Assembly (NCBI GenBank): GCA_009746045.1
Contig: RPFO01000436.1
Span: forward strand, 243,501-307,500
Direction: 5' to 3'
DNA: 64,000 nt
From: Mesostigma viride
Taxonomy: Eukaryota; Streptophyta; Mesostigmatophyceae; Mesostigmatales; Mesostigmataceae
Made by a program: the position numbers and the translations under genes. Shown here piece after piece: positions 33,435-43,989 of the stretch (position 1 is the stretch's first letter; every line of letters begins with the position of its first letter). The notes under the pieces were generated by a model. The model was given only the letters and a program-made list of their open reading frames with translations. It had not been told where the DNA came from and made no database searches.

Positions 33435-34035
33435 TGCACGAAGGGCAGGTCTAAGCCGGTAGTGCAATGGTCCTGACTCTTGAAGGAGTCGGGGGGGGGG
33501 GGGGGGGGGGCGGGGATGACTGGGTGGGGATAGGTTGCGGTGATACGCCCAGGCTAGCTGAACCCAATTGGGGCCTGACCCATTTGCGCGAAGGGGGGGT
33601 GAGGTCTTCTGATTCGGATGAGTTTGGTTGAATCATCAACTGACTAGTTGGGATCGGCGGTTGTACAAGGATGATGATTGGTGTGGGTTTGCAAAACTAA
33701 AGATTGAGGGGTAGCCTGAGGGCGTGAGGAAATTGAAGGAAGATGATGGTGGGCCAGGCGCTTTGCTGGCGCTGTTTGCCATGCCAATTCGCATATGTCG
33801 CCATTTCATAGTGACACTGGTTATCAAAGCAAGTTGCCTTTATGAGGGCCGACTCTTGCATTTACTTAATTTTAATTTGTTCCTTTTTTTTGTTAGGTTC
33901 TAAGTTGATGGTTTCTGCAAGTGCATTGACCAAAAAGTTTTTCATACTATCAAAGAGACAACATACTATGCACCATCAGACATAGATCTCATGCATGCGT
34001 AGGTGCACATCGAACCCACAATGCTTGGATGAGCT
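33435..34035. other. 3' flank of the F-box/LRR gene
   Basis: It contains a G homopolymer at about 33491-33510 and otherwise no recognisable element. No clear TGTAA was found close to the stop. Confidence 0.5.
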
Positions 34036-34220
34036 ATTAATTAATTAATTAATTAATTATCAACATCACTCCGTTGGGAGTAAATGTAGCACATATCCCT
34101 GAGAAGGGGCATATGGCTTTTAATACATTCTAGGCTACTTCATGCAAGGGTGGGAATGTAAGCTACCCCTGCTCTAGGTGCACCAGGGCACCTGCACCCT
34201 CATGGTCTATCACGCTATGC
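34036..34220 (-). mobile_element. F3 retroelement 3' end (minus strand)
   Basis: The AATT tail (about 34039-34060) precedes the minus-strand F3 hairpin (ACTCC-CAAC-GGAGT complement). Its body, with GGGGCATATGGC and GCAAGGGTGGGAATGTAA, also occurs at 36862-37200. It is a 5'-truncated copy. Confidence 0.75.
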
Positions 34221-34310
34221 CCAGTTAAGGGGGATGAGCTATATGCCGTGGACTGTCACGTTCGTGATCATTTACGTCCGTGCACTCGAGAAACAGCTGT
34301 TCACCGAATC

Positions 34311-36669
34311 ATTTACGTCCGCCTGGCTGCCCGCACCCTCCCCACCTTGCCTCCGCGTCGGCAGCTTGCTGTCCACCGTCACGCACCGACAGTGGTCGCC
34401 GCCAGGCAGATGCTCCGCCGCAACAGAGATCCGATCGCCAAACCTGGGCTGCAAGCAGCTCTGAGGGCCGCCTACGAGCAGGCCGAGAAGGCAGATGCTC
34501 AGCAGATGGTCAAGGACCTGCGCAGCTGCCAGCAGAAGCACGACGGCAAGGGGGCCTGGTTCTGGTACAAGCGCCTCGGGCACCCGGACGGCCTCGGCCG
34601 GCCCCACCGCCACGACGTCCCCGGCGCCCCAGCCAAGCGGCTTCGTACCTGGGCCACGGCCACGGCCGAGGTCGTGGGGACAGCTGCGCCGCCCCCACCC
34701 CTGCTCCCAGCCGCCGCCGCCCGCCCGGCCGCCCTGGCCGGCCCCGCAGGGCCCCCGGCCCCGCCTAGGTCAGCGGCGGACTACCTAGTCCCCCCGCTGG
34801 TCGGCCCACTTGGCGACCCGTCTGACATGCCTCCTTTCACCTCTCGCGAGGTCACGGAGGCGGTCCAGCGCCTGCGTTATGACGCAGCCACCGGCTCTGA
34901 CGAGATTCCGGCCGCAGTTGTAAAACTTGCAGCCGAATTCGAGGACACAGGTGTTATGCTGCTCTTCCGGGACATCTGCAACCGCCTTCTGCTGTCGTCG
35001 CAACCACCTCCAGCGGCCTGGCAACACAGTTTTCGCACGATGCTGTACAAGAACAAGGGGTCGCCTGCCGACCCCGGCAACTACAGAGGGGTGTGCATTC
35101 AAAGTGCCCCCCTCAAGCTTCTTATGCGGCTCATCCTGAACCGCCTGCGCACGGCCCTGGACGGTCACCTCAGCGAGACTCAGCACGGCTTCCGTTCAGG
35201 TCGCAACACAGTACAGGCGCTCTTCGCTACTCGCAGACTGGTGGAGGAACTGCAACGCCTTCAGCCTGGTGAGTCCCCTTTGCACCTTGTGCTGGTGGAC
35301 TTCATCAAAGCCTTCGATTCGGTTTTCTGGCCTGCGCTTTGGGACATCCTCGAGTTGTTCCGGATCCCCCGCCCCCTGATTGCTGTCATCCGCAACCTGT
35401 ATGAAGGGTCCACCACTTCGGTGCGCACTTCTTACGGGACCACGCCCCCATGCCCTTTACAGAAGGGTGTGTGGCAGGGCTGCGTGCTGTCGCCCTACCT
35501 GTTCATTATTGTTGTCGAATACGTAATGATTCAGGCGCGCAAGCGATTTGCCCGCATCGTGGGCAGGGAACCAGGAGTGCAGGTTGCTAACAAATTCTGG
35601 CATGGCGGTGCGGACACGGAGATTCGGCTAGCAGACATCATTTACGCAGACGACACCACCCTCTTCGAGGACACTGAGCACGTGCAGACATGGCTTGACT
35701 GCCTGGCTCTCGAGGCCCGTGCAGTGGGGCTTGAGGTCAGCAAGAAGACAGAGGCCCTGGCGGTTGGGCTCACCAACCCAGCGCCGCCCCTCTATCTCCT
35801 AGACGGCTCTCGAGTCCTGTATCGGGACCGCGTTAAGCTGCTGGGCAGCCTGCTCCCTAGCTGCGAGGTTGATGTGGACCACCGCATCTCCCTCGCCTGG
35901 CACGCTTTACGCCAGTACCGGGCCCTGTGGCGCAAGCCCCTGGGCAAGATCGAGAAACAGGACCTGTTCAAGGTCCTCGTCCTTCCTGTTCTCACGTATG
36001 GCGCCGAGACGTGGACCCTCACCGCCGACCTGGCCCGCAAGCTGGACGGCGCGGTCACCAGCATGCTGCGTTCCATTTTCAGAGTAGGATATGCTGCTCA
36101 TGTCCGCAATGAGGACCTGTACCAGGGCATGCCCTATATCACCAGCACAATTAAGCAACGCCGCCTGCAGCTAGTAGGGCACCTAGCTCGCACCAACCAG
36201 GTAGACACCTCACGTGGCCCCCCCGCAGGACTGCGACCAGCCCAGCCTGGCCGGCACCTCCTGACGTGGGCTGGGCCCAGTGATGTTAGACGCCGCAAGG
36301 CCCGCACCTTCAAGGAACAGCTAGTAGAGGACATGGGGGGCCTAGGCCTCTCCGTGATTTGGAAGAAGATGATGGACAAGGCCAAGTGGGCCCAGGTCAT
36401 AGAGGACAACGAGCCCCCCCCAGTGGGGAAGCGCCCGCGTGTGCAATCCCGCGGGAGGCACGCTAGATAGCTCCCCCTAGGGCAGCGTGCGGCTGCCTAG
36501 ATAGATGTTGTAGTTAGAATGTTGTTAGATCGATGTAGTATGTAGCCAATGTAGATAGATTAGACCGGTAGGAATGTGTGCACCCATCCATCCATCCATC
36601 GGGGTTAATGCTCCGTGACTCCCCAACGGGAGCACGAGTCTAATTAATTAATTAATTAATTTACGTCCG
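34311..36669 (+). mobile_element. 5'-truncated LINE with F1 hairpin and AATT tail
   Basis: Flanked by ATTTACGTCCG at 34311-34321 and 36659-36669, an 11-bp target duplication, so the element body is 34322-36658. It carries reverse transcriptase ORF2 but no endonuclease, so it is 5'-truncated. The 3' UTR has four CATC units (GATG on the other strand) near 36587-36600, then GTTAATGCTCCGTGACTCCC, the hairpin CTCCC-CAAC-GGGAG (36619-36632), GCACGAGTC and (AATT)n. A further ATTTACGTCCG lies at 34270-34280. Confidence 0.85.
34323..36470 (+). CDS. LINE reverse transcriptase (ORF2, N-terminus missing)
   Basis: One frame stays open from the element's truncated 5' end to TAG at 36468-36470, about 715 codons without its own start. 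Motifs in order: a linker (RRNRDPIAKPGLQAALRAAY), LYKNKGSPADPGNYRGV (about 35045), QHGFRSGRNTVQALFATRRL, palm motif A FIKAFDSVFW (35307), GVWQGCVLSPYLF (about 35467), catalytic YADD (35643-35654), and a C-terminal part with TYGAETW and GHLARTNQVDT. The apurinic endonuclease domain is absent. The intact frame suggests a fairly recent insertion. The clade (L1-, RTE- or CR1-like) cannot be fixed from motifs alone. Confidence 0.85.
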   Translation: MAARTLPTLPPRRQLAVHRHAPTVVAARQMLRRNRDPIAKPGLQAALRAAYEQAEKADAQQMVKDLRSCQQKHDGKGAWFWYKRLGHPDGLGRPHRHDVPGAPAKRLRTWATATAEVVGTAAPPPPLLPAAAARPAALAGPAGPPAPPRSAADYLVPPLVGPLGDPSDMPPFTSREVTEAVQRLRYDAATGSDEIPAAVVKLAAEFEDTGVMLLFRDICNRLLLSSQPPPAAWQHSFRTMLYKNKGSPADPGNYRGVCIQSAPLKLLMRLILNRLRTALDGHLSETQHGFRSGRNTVQALFATRRLVEELQRLQPGESPLHLVLVDFIKAFDSVFWPALWDILELFRIPRPLIAVIRNLYEGSTTSVRTSYGTTPPCPLQKGVWQGCVLSPYLFIIVVEYVMIQARKRFARIVGREPGVQVANKFWHGGADTEIRLADIIYADDTTLFEDTEHVQTWLDCLALEARAVGLEVSKKTEALAVGLTNPAPPLYLLDGSRVLYRDRVKLLGSLLPSCEVDVDHRISLAWHALRQYRALWRKPLGKIEKQDLFKVLVLPVLTYGAETWTLTADLARKLDGAVTSMLRSIFRVGYAAHVRNEDLYQGMPYITSTIKQRRLQLVGHLARTNQVDTSRGPPAGLRPAQPGRHLLTWAGPSDVRRRKARTFKEQLVEDMGGLGLSVIWKKMMDKAKWAQVIEDNEPPPVGKRPRVQSRGRHAR

Positions 36670-36789
36670 GTTCAGTTCTGTTGATTTGGTTCCGCGGTAG
36701 CCGTTTGGCTTGGATTTGTTCATCAAGTCTGGGTACCGGCCGGTGTGAAGCGCTGTGCCGGATATGCTAGAACCCAACCCTACGAACCA

Positions 36790-37200
36790 TTAATTAATAT
36801 AATAATAGGAACATAACTTCGATCGTTGGGAGTATATGTAGCACATAGCCCAGAAGAAGATCATGAGGGTGCAGGTGCCCTAGTGCACCTAGAGCAAGTG
36901 TTGTTTACATTCCCACCCTTGCAGGAAGTAGCTTAGAATGTATGATAGGCCATATGCCCCTTCTCTGGGCTATGTGCTACATATACTCCCAACGGAGTTA
37001 TGTTACAATTCAATTCAATTCAATTCAATAGCCCAGAAAAGGGGCATATGGCCTATAATACATTCTAAGCTACTTCCTGCAAGGGTGGGAATGTAAACGA
37101 CACTTGCTCTGGGTGCGCCAAAGGGCACCTGCACCCCCCAGAGTCTCGGGTTCAACCCAACGAAGGGGATCCCGTCATGGGAGGGGAAGATCAACATGGC
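36790..37200. mobile_element. Cluster of F3 retroelement pieces, both orientations
   Basis: A minus-strand F3 hairpin lies at about 36820-36855. A plus-strand copy (36862-36997) has the hairpin ACTCC-CAAC-GGAGT and an unusual (AATTC)n tail to about 37028. Then comes a minus-strand body segment to 37200 that contains GGGTTCAACCC. Shared words are GGGGCATATGGC and CACCTGCACCC. Confidence 0.7.
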
Positions 37201-37342
37201 TATTAATTAATTAATTAATTAATTAATTAATTAATTAATTAATTAATTAATTAATTAATTAATTAATTAATTAATTGAAATCATAGCTCCGTTGGGAGCA
37301 TATGTAACACATAGCCCTGAGAAAGGGGCATCTATGGGTTTT

Positions 37343-37822
37343 AAGGTGCGTTTTTCCGCGTTTTCCGCAGCCCGGCACTGAACGCAAATGGTTTTCACCT
37401 TTGCGGAATGCCTGATCAGAATATACGCTTGGCTGATTTCGATAGTACCGGCTACGCCCCCTTCTACTAAAAAAAAGGATTCAGCCGTGTTCAGCCCGTC
37501 TCACGGTGCGAGACTGAACAAGTCTCGCGTGCGGACACGTGTGTAGTACTCCTACACACAGATCTCGAGTGATTTATCTAGTACCAAATCCGAAAGGCTT
37601 GCATCACTCCCCGGACAGGAGAACTTTTGCGGATGATTGTAGGTGTAAGTTGGCGATGCCATGGTAACCGGAGACGTCCGTCCTATAGTCAGCAAAATTG
37701 GTGCGAGAGGTCCCCAGTTCGATTCCGGTCGGATTCATTTGCAGATCGCGTTTTTCCGCGTTTTCCGCGGCCCGGCACTGAACGCAAATGGTTTTCACCT
37801 TTGCGGAATGCCTGATCAGAAT
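37343..37822 (+). mobile_element. tRNA-like SINE unit with partial head-to-tail dimer
   Basis: A unit of about 400 bp (starting ATACGCTTGGCTGATTTCG) contains a tRNA T-arm-like box, GGTCCCCAGTTCGATTCC (about 37713-37730), and ends TTTGCGGAATGCCTGATCAG. The same 77-bp 3' segment also precedes the unit (37345-37423), so the copy is a partial dimer or carries a short terminal direct repeat. TCTATGGGTTT flanks it. The single-unit copy at 42021-42418 shows that the basic unit has only one such end. Confidence 0.7.
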
Positions 37823-38139
37823 CTATGGGTTTGTAATACAATCAGGGCTACAACCTGCAGGTGGAGGATGTACAACTATCACCTGCTCTAACATGGCTGT
37901 ACAAAAGCGAAGGCATGGCTTCTCAGCAGAGAGTGGCTCTCTGCGTAGTCACAGCATAACTAAATAATAAAGCTAGGCATCATCCAGTGGTGTGTGGCGC
38001 GTCATGGGCACACATGTACATGACTAATTATAATGTTTATAAGTCAGCTGGTATAGTGCCTGTAGTAGGAGTGCCTGTAGTAGGCGTGCATGCATGTAAA
38101 AGGCCACTGTCTAACTATTCGACACTACTACTGCTGTAT

Positions 38140-38690
38140 TCCCCTAAGCTGGGGCGTCTGGAGGCGCTGGGGCCGCGGTGGTCGCTGGGGTCGCGTGCCA
38201 GGGCTTGTGGCCCACGGAGATGGCCGCCCCCTTCCAGTACACCGGCTGTCCCGCCTTGGTCTGCCGGAGCTGCATGGAGGTAGGTCGGCCATAGCTCCTG
38301 TCGCCGTTGTCAATGCTGCGCCAGGGTCAAGTCGTTGTCCACGGTGAAGTGAGTATTCTCGAGCCGCTTGCGGCATCGATCTGAGAAACGAAATCTTGTC
38401 CGCGGGGCTCTTAAAGATGAGAAGAAGCGGGGGCGCCCCTGCCTTACCCCGCGCGCGGGGAAGGCGGTGGGCGACCATGAAGCTTAATCTCACCAAGAAG
38501 GCCCATGAGATCAAGGATTTTGCTCTCAAACGCACGTGCAAGCTTCTCGGAATTCTCACCTTCCTCCGTGTCGAAGTTCTCACATGTTGAGTATGACGTT
38601 AAGGCTGCGCTTGGCGAGCTCGGCCTCCTCGCGGAGGTCGAGCTTCTGCTGCTAGCTGGAGCTGGGCTACGAACCATGTGGCGCTGAATA
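38140..38690 (-). pseudogene. Degenerate L1 ORF1-like fragment
   Basis: Scattered over several minus-strand frames: FDTEEGENSEKLARAFESKI, LLLIFKSPADKISFLRS, and a segment aligning with the LDDDLTPAQQQQ region (DNDLTLAQ, then QELWPTYL). It is the third ORF1 subfamily in the window and the most decayed. Confidence 0.6.
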
Positions 38691-38884
38691 TTTACTTTTG
38701 TAGCATGTTCAGTCTACAATGGGCAGAGATCGCGGCCGGTCATTAGTTATGATGACTGAGCGTCGCGCGTAATTATTGTATTGCTGCCGCACAGATCGAC
38801 TGATGTGCACGTACACGGGTCGCTCATGTATAGCCTGAGCGCGTCAAAGCCTGAAATGTGTTGTGATAAGCAGGGAGGATTGGC

Positions 38885-39110
38885 AGCACATTAATTAATT
38901 ATAATTAATTAATTAATAGACACCTGACTGCGTCACGTGAGCATAAGTCCTCAGTGGGAGGGGAACATGGGATCGATGGAATGGATGGTGTAAGCTATCT
39001 AGGCCGTCCTAGTTATACAGGGGTGTGGGCGCCGCGGCCCGAATATCGCTATGAATGCCATACTTGGTCACACGCGGAGCCTCCACAGGCTTGGCAGCAC
39101 ATACACGATT
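38885..39110 (-). mobile_element. F2-tailed repeat, copy 1
   Basis: An AATT tract (38889-38918) is followed by AATAGACACCTGACTGCGTC and a body of about 190 bp that includes AGTCCTCAGTGGGAGGGGAA. The body recurs at 43588-43770. The element reads on the minus strand, ending in the hairpin and AATT tail. Confidence 0.7.
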
Positions 39111-39227
39111 TGTTGTATTACTGGGAAATGCACACATGTTTTGGCGTGCATGTAGCCAGGCTTGACTAGCCAGTGCTATGGCGCGGGATTCACTTGCGTA
39201 ATCAGTTTTTTTGAAATAGCTAATTAA

Positions 39228-40569
39228 CCCTTAGTCCGTAAACTACCCGACCTGTCGGGTAGTTTGACTAACGGTCGAATTTCGCGCCGCGCCGTGAGCG
39301 CCGCGCCACCTGTGACGGATGTCAGTGGTCCGGTGGGTCCGGGAACACTTAGGGACGAAGGTGATGCATAGGTTTGGGGGTAATATTCGCCATAGCCTGG
39401 TAATTACAACGTGCATTGAGAATGTATCACGTGACTTTGGCGGGAAATTTTCGCTCGCGCGCGCGCGTAATAAGATATGGCTGCCAACGTGCCGCTGTCA
39501 CGAAATTTTTGCGTCTCACGGCTTGAAACGGTTCAGAATGTTGCTCAGAATGACGATGCATGATTTTCGTAGGTCAGGCACCGCCAGATTTATAGGGTTA
39601 GGAAAATACAGGTAGGAAAATATGACTTTCCTGGTCGTCAGTTCCAGATGAGTCATAGCTTATCATAGGTCGATTTTCTCCCTATGGCCGGGCAATCTGC
39701 GCCAGCCCGGGCATCCAGTTTGGGTAAGGGACGTCAGCTGCAGCGTTTGCTGAGAATGCGGACTAGTTTAGTGGCCATCTTTGCACGGAACATCGACCTG
39801 GTAGCCATGGCGGATCATGAAGCATGCGGCTATGGCGGCCTTTGCCTGTAGAGCATCAGTATGTGTGAGATATGAGGGTCCCGGCCAGCGGAATCCGGGT
39901 AGGGCATGAAGGAGCCAGGTACGACAACGTATTTGCGTGTTGTTTGCAGCGGAATACGTATCCCATGCATTATGAATGACGATTTTATCCATGCATATTT
40001 CAGCAAGTTCCATGCCTGTTGTAAAGAGTGGTATTAGCCCTGAAAGTGCCCAGTTTTGGGCATTTCTTTGGAGTATACCACTCCGTCAGTGCAGGTAGGC
40101 AACGTGTTTGTATTCCAGCACTTTTGGCAGCCTGTGATAGCTTGTTATAATGCATTATTGTGCTGCATGTCATAGATAGCTGTTTACACGCGCGTAACCC
40201 ACACACATGTATGAGCACGTTATATAGGGGTAATGGGTTATCCGGGTGGTCTGACCCAAGGAAACCCCCATTGGACTATCCAACTAAGTTGTCCAATGTT
40301 GGTATTGAGATTCCCTGCCCTCCCTGGGAAGTTAGGGGGGGGTAGACTTTTCCTTGGGGAAAAAAGATCGTCTTTTGGCCAGCTTTGACTGGAGCTATCA
40401 TCCAAATGCTTTGATAAAGCCAAGGTATTATTGCATATTCTGAAAGCCCTTGAAGTGTAGATACTCCTAGCATCTTGGTTGGGGGTATTTGGAGTTGTGG
40501 CCTGTGAGTTATGATTTTTTTCATTTTCAGGGGTATGAAAGTGCCAAAAGTGGGTCAGCGGACTATGGG
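39228..40569. mobile_element. piggyBac-like non-autonomous element, 1.34 kb
   Basis: TTAA at 39224-39227 and 40570-40573 flanks inverted ends CCCTTAGTCCG / CCCATAGTCCG. Next to the left end is a perfect 12-bp hairpin, AAACTACCCGAC with its complement (39243-39268). TTAA targets and CCYT termini are diagnostic of piggyBac. No transposase ORF is present. Confidence 0.8.
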
Positions 40570-40659
40570 TTAAGGGAACGCCGGAGCCTCGGCAATGGGG
40601 GGATGATATATAGTGGATCACACACATGAGTGCTCTAGCTATTGATTGCTGTGGATATT

Positions 40660-40706
40660 AATTAATTAATTAATTAATAGACATGTGACTGCGTCATGTG
40701 CATGAG
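40660..40706 (-). mobile_element. F2 retroelement 3' end, short
   Basis: (AATT)n, then AATAGACATGTGACTGCGTC and ATGTGCATGAGCA, a slightly mutated F2 hairpin, on the minus strand. Confidence 0.6.
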
Positions 40707-41377
40707 CATTAAATGAAATGAAATGATCGAAAGCGGGCACGTGCCTGGCGCATAACATAATATCCACTTCAAGAATAAAGAGCTAGGTTACTACGGCGAC
40801 AGGACGCAACCCTGCCAGACGCCGGTCTGCAGTGGACATATTAATTAATTAGACTCGTGCTCCCGTTGGCAGAGTGAGATCGTACGTTATACGCGTTATA
40901 CGGTCACGGTGGAGTATAATGTATAATACGGTATAATACGGTATAATACGGTATTATACGTTTTCGTACGGACACACTCAGAATACTCTGATTTTACACA
41001 TTTTAAGACACCCACCATCAATCCACATGTTTTTAACACTGTTTTGGACATAATCCAAGGTTGCCCTACCCTCGGCTATACTCTATACGGTGGATATTGT
41101 GGACACGATCGATGTATTGCATGTAATACTGAGAATGTAAACGTGCGCATGCATAATTGTGTGTATGTATATATATGTGGCTTTATATTGGTTATGTTTA
41201 CTTGGGTGCCTTCACTTTGATGCAAGTAATTATATATTTTAATATATATATGTGGCTGTGCATGCACGCAAATACTACAGTAGTATACAATTAATGCATG
41301 TAGTATGTTTGCATGGTGCGATGCTATGTGAATATACTGAGCTGCATGTGACTACAGGTGTGTGACTCGTGGTGTGC

Positions 41378-41450
41378 ATTAATTAATTAATTAACTGAAT
41401 TAATTAATTAATATTAATTAATCTCGTGTCCCCGTTGGGGAACCACGGAG
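41378..41450 (-). mobile_element. F1 3' end nested in the hAT element
   Basis: AATT repeats, then ATCTCGTGTCCCCGTTGGGG and AACCACGGAGG, a mutated F1 hairpin and tail on the minus strand. Confidence 0.6.
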
Positions 41451-41729
41451 GCTAAACAGGTGGGGATGTGATAAGTAACTCACATATTCTCACCTTCCAT
41501 ACAACAACCTTGTTTTCCAGCAGGCTGAAGAGCATGACAGGCGTCTATGAGCTCGCCAGCTCCTTGCAACGGTGATGCCGCTCCCAGGCAGCTAGGGTCC
41601 TTGACTACGCAATATAGAATGTCTACCGTGTGAAAACCTCCATACAGGAAGTGTAGCAAAGCCAGATAACTGCCCGATCAATTCTGGGTAGCTTTAGGAA
41701 GCATGGCATACGCAGCGTAAGGAAAACCA

Positions 41730-42020
41730 TTGAAAGCTGCGGAAAATCTGATAGCACAACTGCAACAAGTGGAGAACAAAATAGCAAGAAAAACCCAGAA
41801 ACGGCGCAAAAAGTTTCATGCCAGGTTCATTAAGAGCGCAAACAGACTGGGCGGTGACATGCGGCAAATCAACGTACCACGGCCGGCATTATTTCCTACC
41901 CAGGCGCGCAAGAAAAGCCAGCCAGCCATGGATGGATTAACCGCGGATCGCGCAGGCCTGAACGAAATCATTTTAGAAATGACAGGAAATGGCCGCAGAT
42001 CGAAGATGCTTAGGTTATTT
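41730..42020 (+). other. Unassigned coding-like frame inside the hAT element
   Basis: About 97 codons before the SINE insertion, rich in Lys, Arg and Gln (NLIAQLQQVENKIARKTQKR). It could be a coiled-coil remnant of a transposon protein. No domain is recognised, and the frame does not continue cleanly past the SINE. Confidence 0.3.
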
Positions 42021-42418
42021 TCTGATCAGACACTCCGCAAAGGTGAAAACCTTTGCGTTCAGTGCCAGGCCGCGGAAAACGCGGAAAACGCGATCTGCAA
42101 ATGAATCCGACCGGAATCGAACTGGGGACCTCTCGCACCAATTTTGCTGACTATAGGACGGACGTCTCCGGTTACCATGGCATCGCCAACTTACACCTAC
42201 AGTCATCCGCAAAAGTTCTCCTGTCCGGGGAGTGATGCAAGCCTTTCGGATTTGGTACTAGATAAATCACTCGAGATCTGTGTGTAGGAGTACTACACAC
42301 GTGTCTGCACGCGAGACTTGTTCAGTCTCGCACCGTGAGACGGGCTGAACACGGCTGAATCCTTCTTTTTAGTAGAAGGGGGCATAGCCGGTACTATCGA
42401 AATCAGCCAAGCGTATAT
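42021..42418 (-). mobile_element. tRNA-like SINE unit with 10-bp target duplication
   Basis: AGGTTATTTT occurs on both sides (about 42011-42020 and 42419-42428). The unit is the reverse complement of 37423-37822, including the T-arm-like GGTCCCCAGTTCGATTCC. It has a single 3' segment, which defines the basic element as about 400 bp. Confidence 0.8.
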
Positions 42419-43587
42419 AGGTTATTTTCATGGTGTCCGTTACTAAACGGCTCTTGCTGCATCAAAATAACCCACGAATGTCGAGTTCTACCGTCGCAGG
42501 CACACATGCTAGATTATTCATCGCGGCCAAATTGACGTTGGATGAGACCCCCGTGCAAATCTGTACCAACAAAGGCAGCGAATTTGCAAATAGTGCAGAT
42601 CTTGCTATGAAACATCATAATAGAACATCACTTTTAACCATTGGCTTAATTTTTTCGCCTGTCGCCCGCTGGATTAGCCAAATTTTAACGGAACGCACGT
42701 CGCCATGGCCATGCCTCCGCACGGTGCGCGCACTGTGCACCACAACGTCAAAATAAGATCGCGTCGAATTGTGAAAGTTCAGACGGGTCAGTACTTAGTA
42801 GAGATACGAAATCTGTGGCTTCAAATCGTTGCCCTGTCGTTCTGGCATCCTAGCCGCGCAAAACGTTAAAAAAACGCGGAAAACACGGCATTATACGGTA
42901 TTATACGTCATTATGCGCTAAAACGTATTACGTATGAAAAATTATACGCTAAAAGCCAGCACGTATTACGTATTATACCGTATTATACCGTATTATACGG
43001 CGTATGATCTCACTCTGCCCGTTGGGGAGTCACGGAGCACCGATGGATGGGTGGATGGACGTGCAAACAGTCCTACCGGTCGAATAGGTCAACGGCGGCG
43101 TAGAAGCGGAGTTGCTTGCATGGCAGCGGTGCTCAAGCTCGGTACGTGAACGGCGGTAGCTCGTTGGGGTCGGCCAGGGGTTCCGTCAGGGCCGGGTACG
43201 TGTACGGTCCTGCTCAGCGGCGGGCGGCGTGGGCGGCGCAGGGGTGCCAGGCGCGCGGCCGCCAGAGGGTCAAGCGGCGGAGGCGGCGGGGGGGCGCCGA
43301 GCAGCCGGGACTGGGAGGAACACCCTCAAGCTGCTGTGCGGTGAGCCAGAGACCGTCCGCGGCGCCGGCTGGGCGTTGGGCGTGACACACCGGTGGGTCC
43401 AGGCGTACTCGCCGTGCTGTGGATATGTCTTCCAAGCGATAGCCTAGCGGGTTGTGCATGAGTGGACCAGCTGGGCATGCCCCTAGAAACCCTCAGGCTC
43501 CGGGACCGAGAGGCCTTTATATTCTGAATCCCAAACCGGCCCACCTCTGAACGAGTTCCAAGCCTATCTGTTGTGGTCGCTGAAGTA

Positions 43588-43790
43588 ATTAATAGACACG
43601 TGACTGCGTCACGTGAGCATAAGTCCTCAGTGGGAGGGGAACATGGGATGGAATGGATGGTATAAGCTATCTAGGTCCTAGTTACAGGGGTGTGGGCACC
43701 GCGGCCCGAATCGCTATGAATGCCATACTTGGTCACACGCGGAGCCCCCACAGGCTTGGGGGTGGTCTCCTTCATCACTACTTGCCATCG
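43588..43790 (-). mobile_element. F2-tailed repeat, copy 2
   Basis: A short AATT tract is followed by the perfect hairpin CACGTGAC-TGC-GTCACGTG (43597-43615) and the body shared with 38920-39110. 43041-43587 between the elements is GC-rich with no supported gene. Confidence 0.7.
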
Positions 43791-43989
43791 ATCCTTGCGC
43801 ACCATCTGCCTCCATATTACAGACAAACCAGGAGGCTGCCCGGGGGGGGGGGGAGGACGCTGGACCTTGGGGCAGCCCTAATTAAGCTGCACCCGTTTTG
43901 CTTTTAAATTGCTATATGTCGAAGTTTTATTGCGCACCCACAGGGGATGCCGGGTTCGTTTCAACGGGTCCGGCCGATCAAGTGCACCC

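Larger units (their letters stand above)
37203..38690 (-). mobile_element. ORF1-only retroelement, F3 type, with long AATT tail
   Basis: On the minus strand, a degenerate ORF1 (about 38690-38140) is followed by about 800 bp of 3' sequence, the F3 hairpin GCTCC-CAAC-GGAGC near 37290, and an (AATT)n tail at 37203-37277. A SINE-like unit (37343-37822) later inserted into its 3' part with TCTATGGGTTT on both sides. Confidence 0.65.
40870..43017. mobile_element. hAT-like element, 2.15 kb, with exact 8-bp target duplication
   Basis: The inverted termini begin CAGAGTGAGATC, and CAGRG starts are typical of hAT. The 8-bp duplication is CCCGTTGG. Subterminal regions at both ends are dense in TTATACGGTATTATACG-type words. 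It contains an F1-tailed fragment (41378-41445) and a SINE-like unit (42021-42418). Frames at 41730-42104 and 42430-42756 hold no recognised transposase domain, so it appears non-autonomous. Confidence 0.88.
40841..43040 (-). mobile_element. F1 retroelement 3' end interrupted by a hAT insertion
   Basis: The AATT tail and GACTCGTGCTCCCGTTGG at the left resume at the right as CCCGTTGGGGAGTCACGGAG. The hAT element at 40870-43017 lies inside the hairpin and duplicated CCCGTTGG (40862-40869 and 43018-43025). Confidence 0.85.

Noticed and set aside
34248-34321. Upstream extension of the LINE reverse transcriptase frame
   Set aside because: The frame is open upstream, but the target duplication at 34311-34321 shows that this part is flanking DNA.
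37703-37745. Functional tRNA gene at the T-arm-like box
   Set aside because: The T-loop region is good, but a pairable acceptor stem, D-arm and anticodon arm are not evident, and the segment is part of a dispersed repeat.
43116-43459. GC-rich frames on both strands near 43.1-43.5 kb
   Set aside because: Overlapping Ala/Gly/Arg-rich frames on opposite strands are expected in GC-rich DNA. No domain or splice signal supports a gene.
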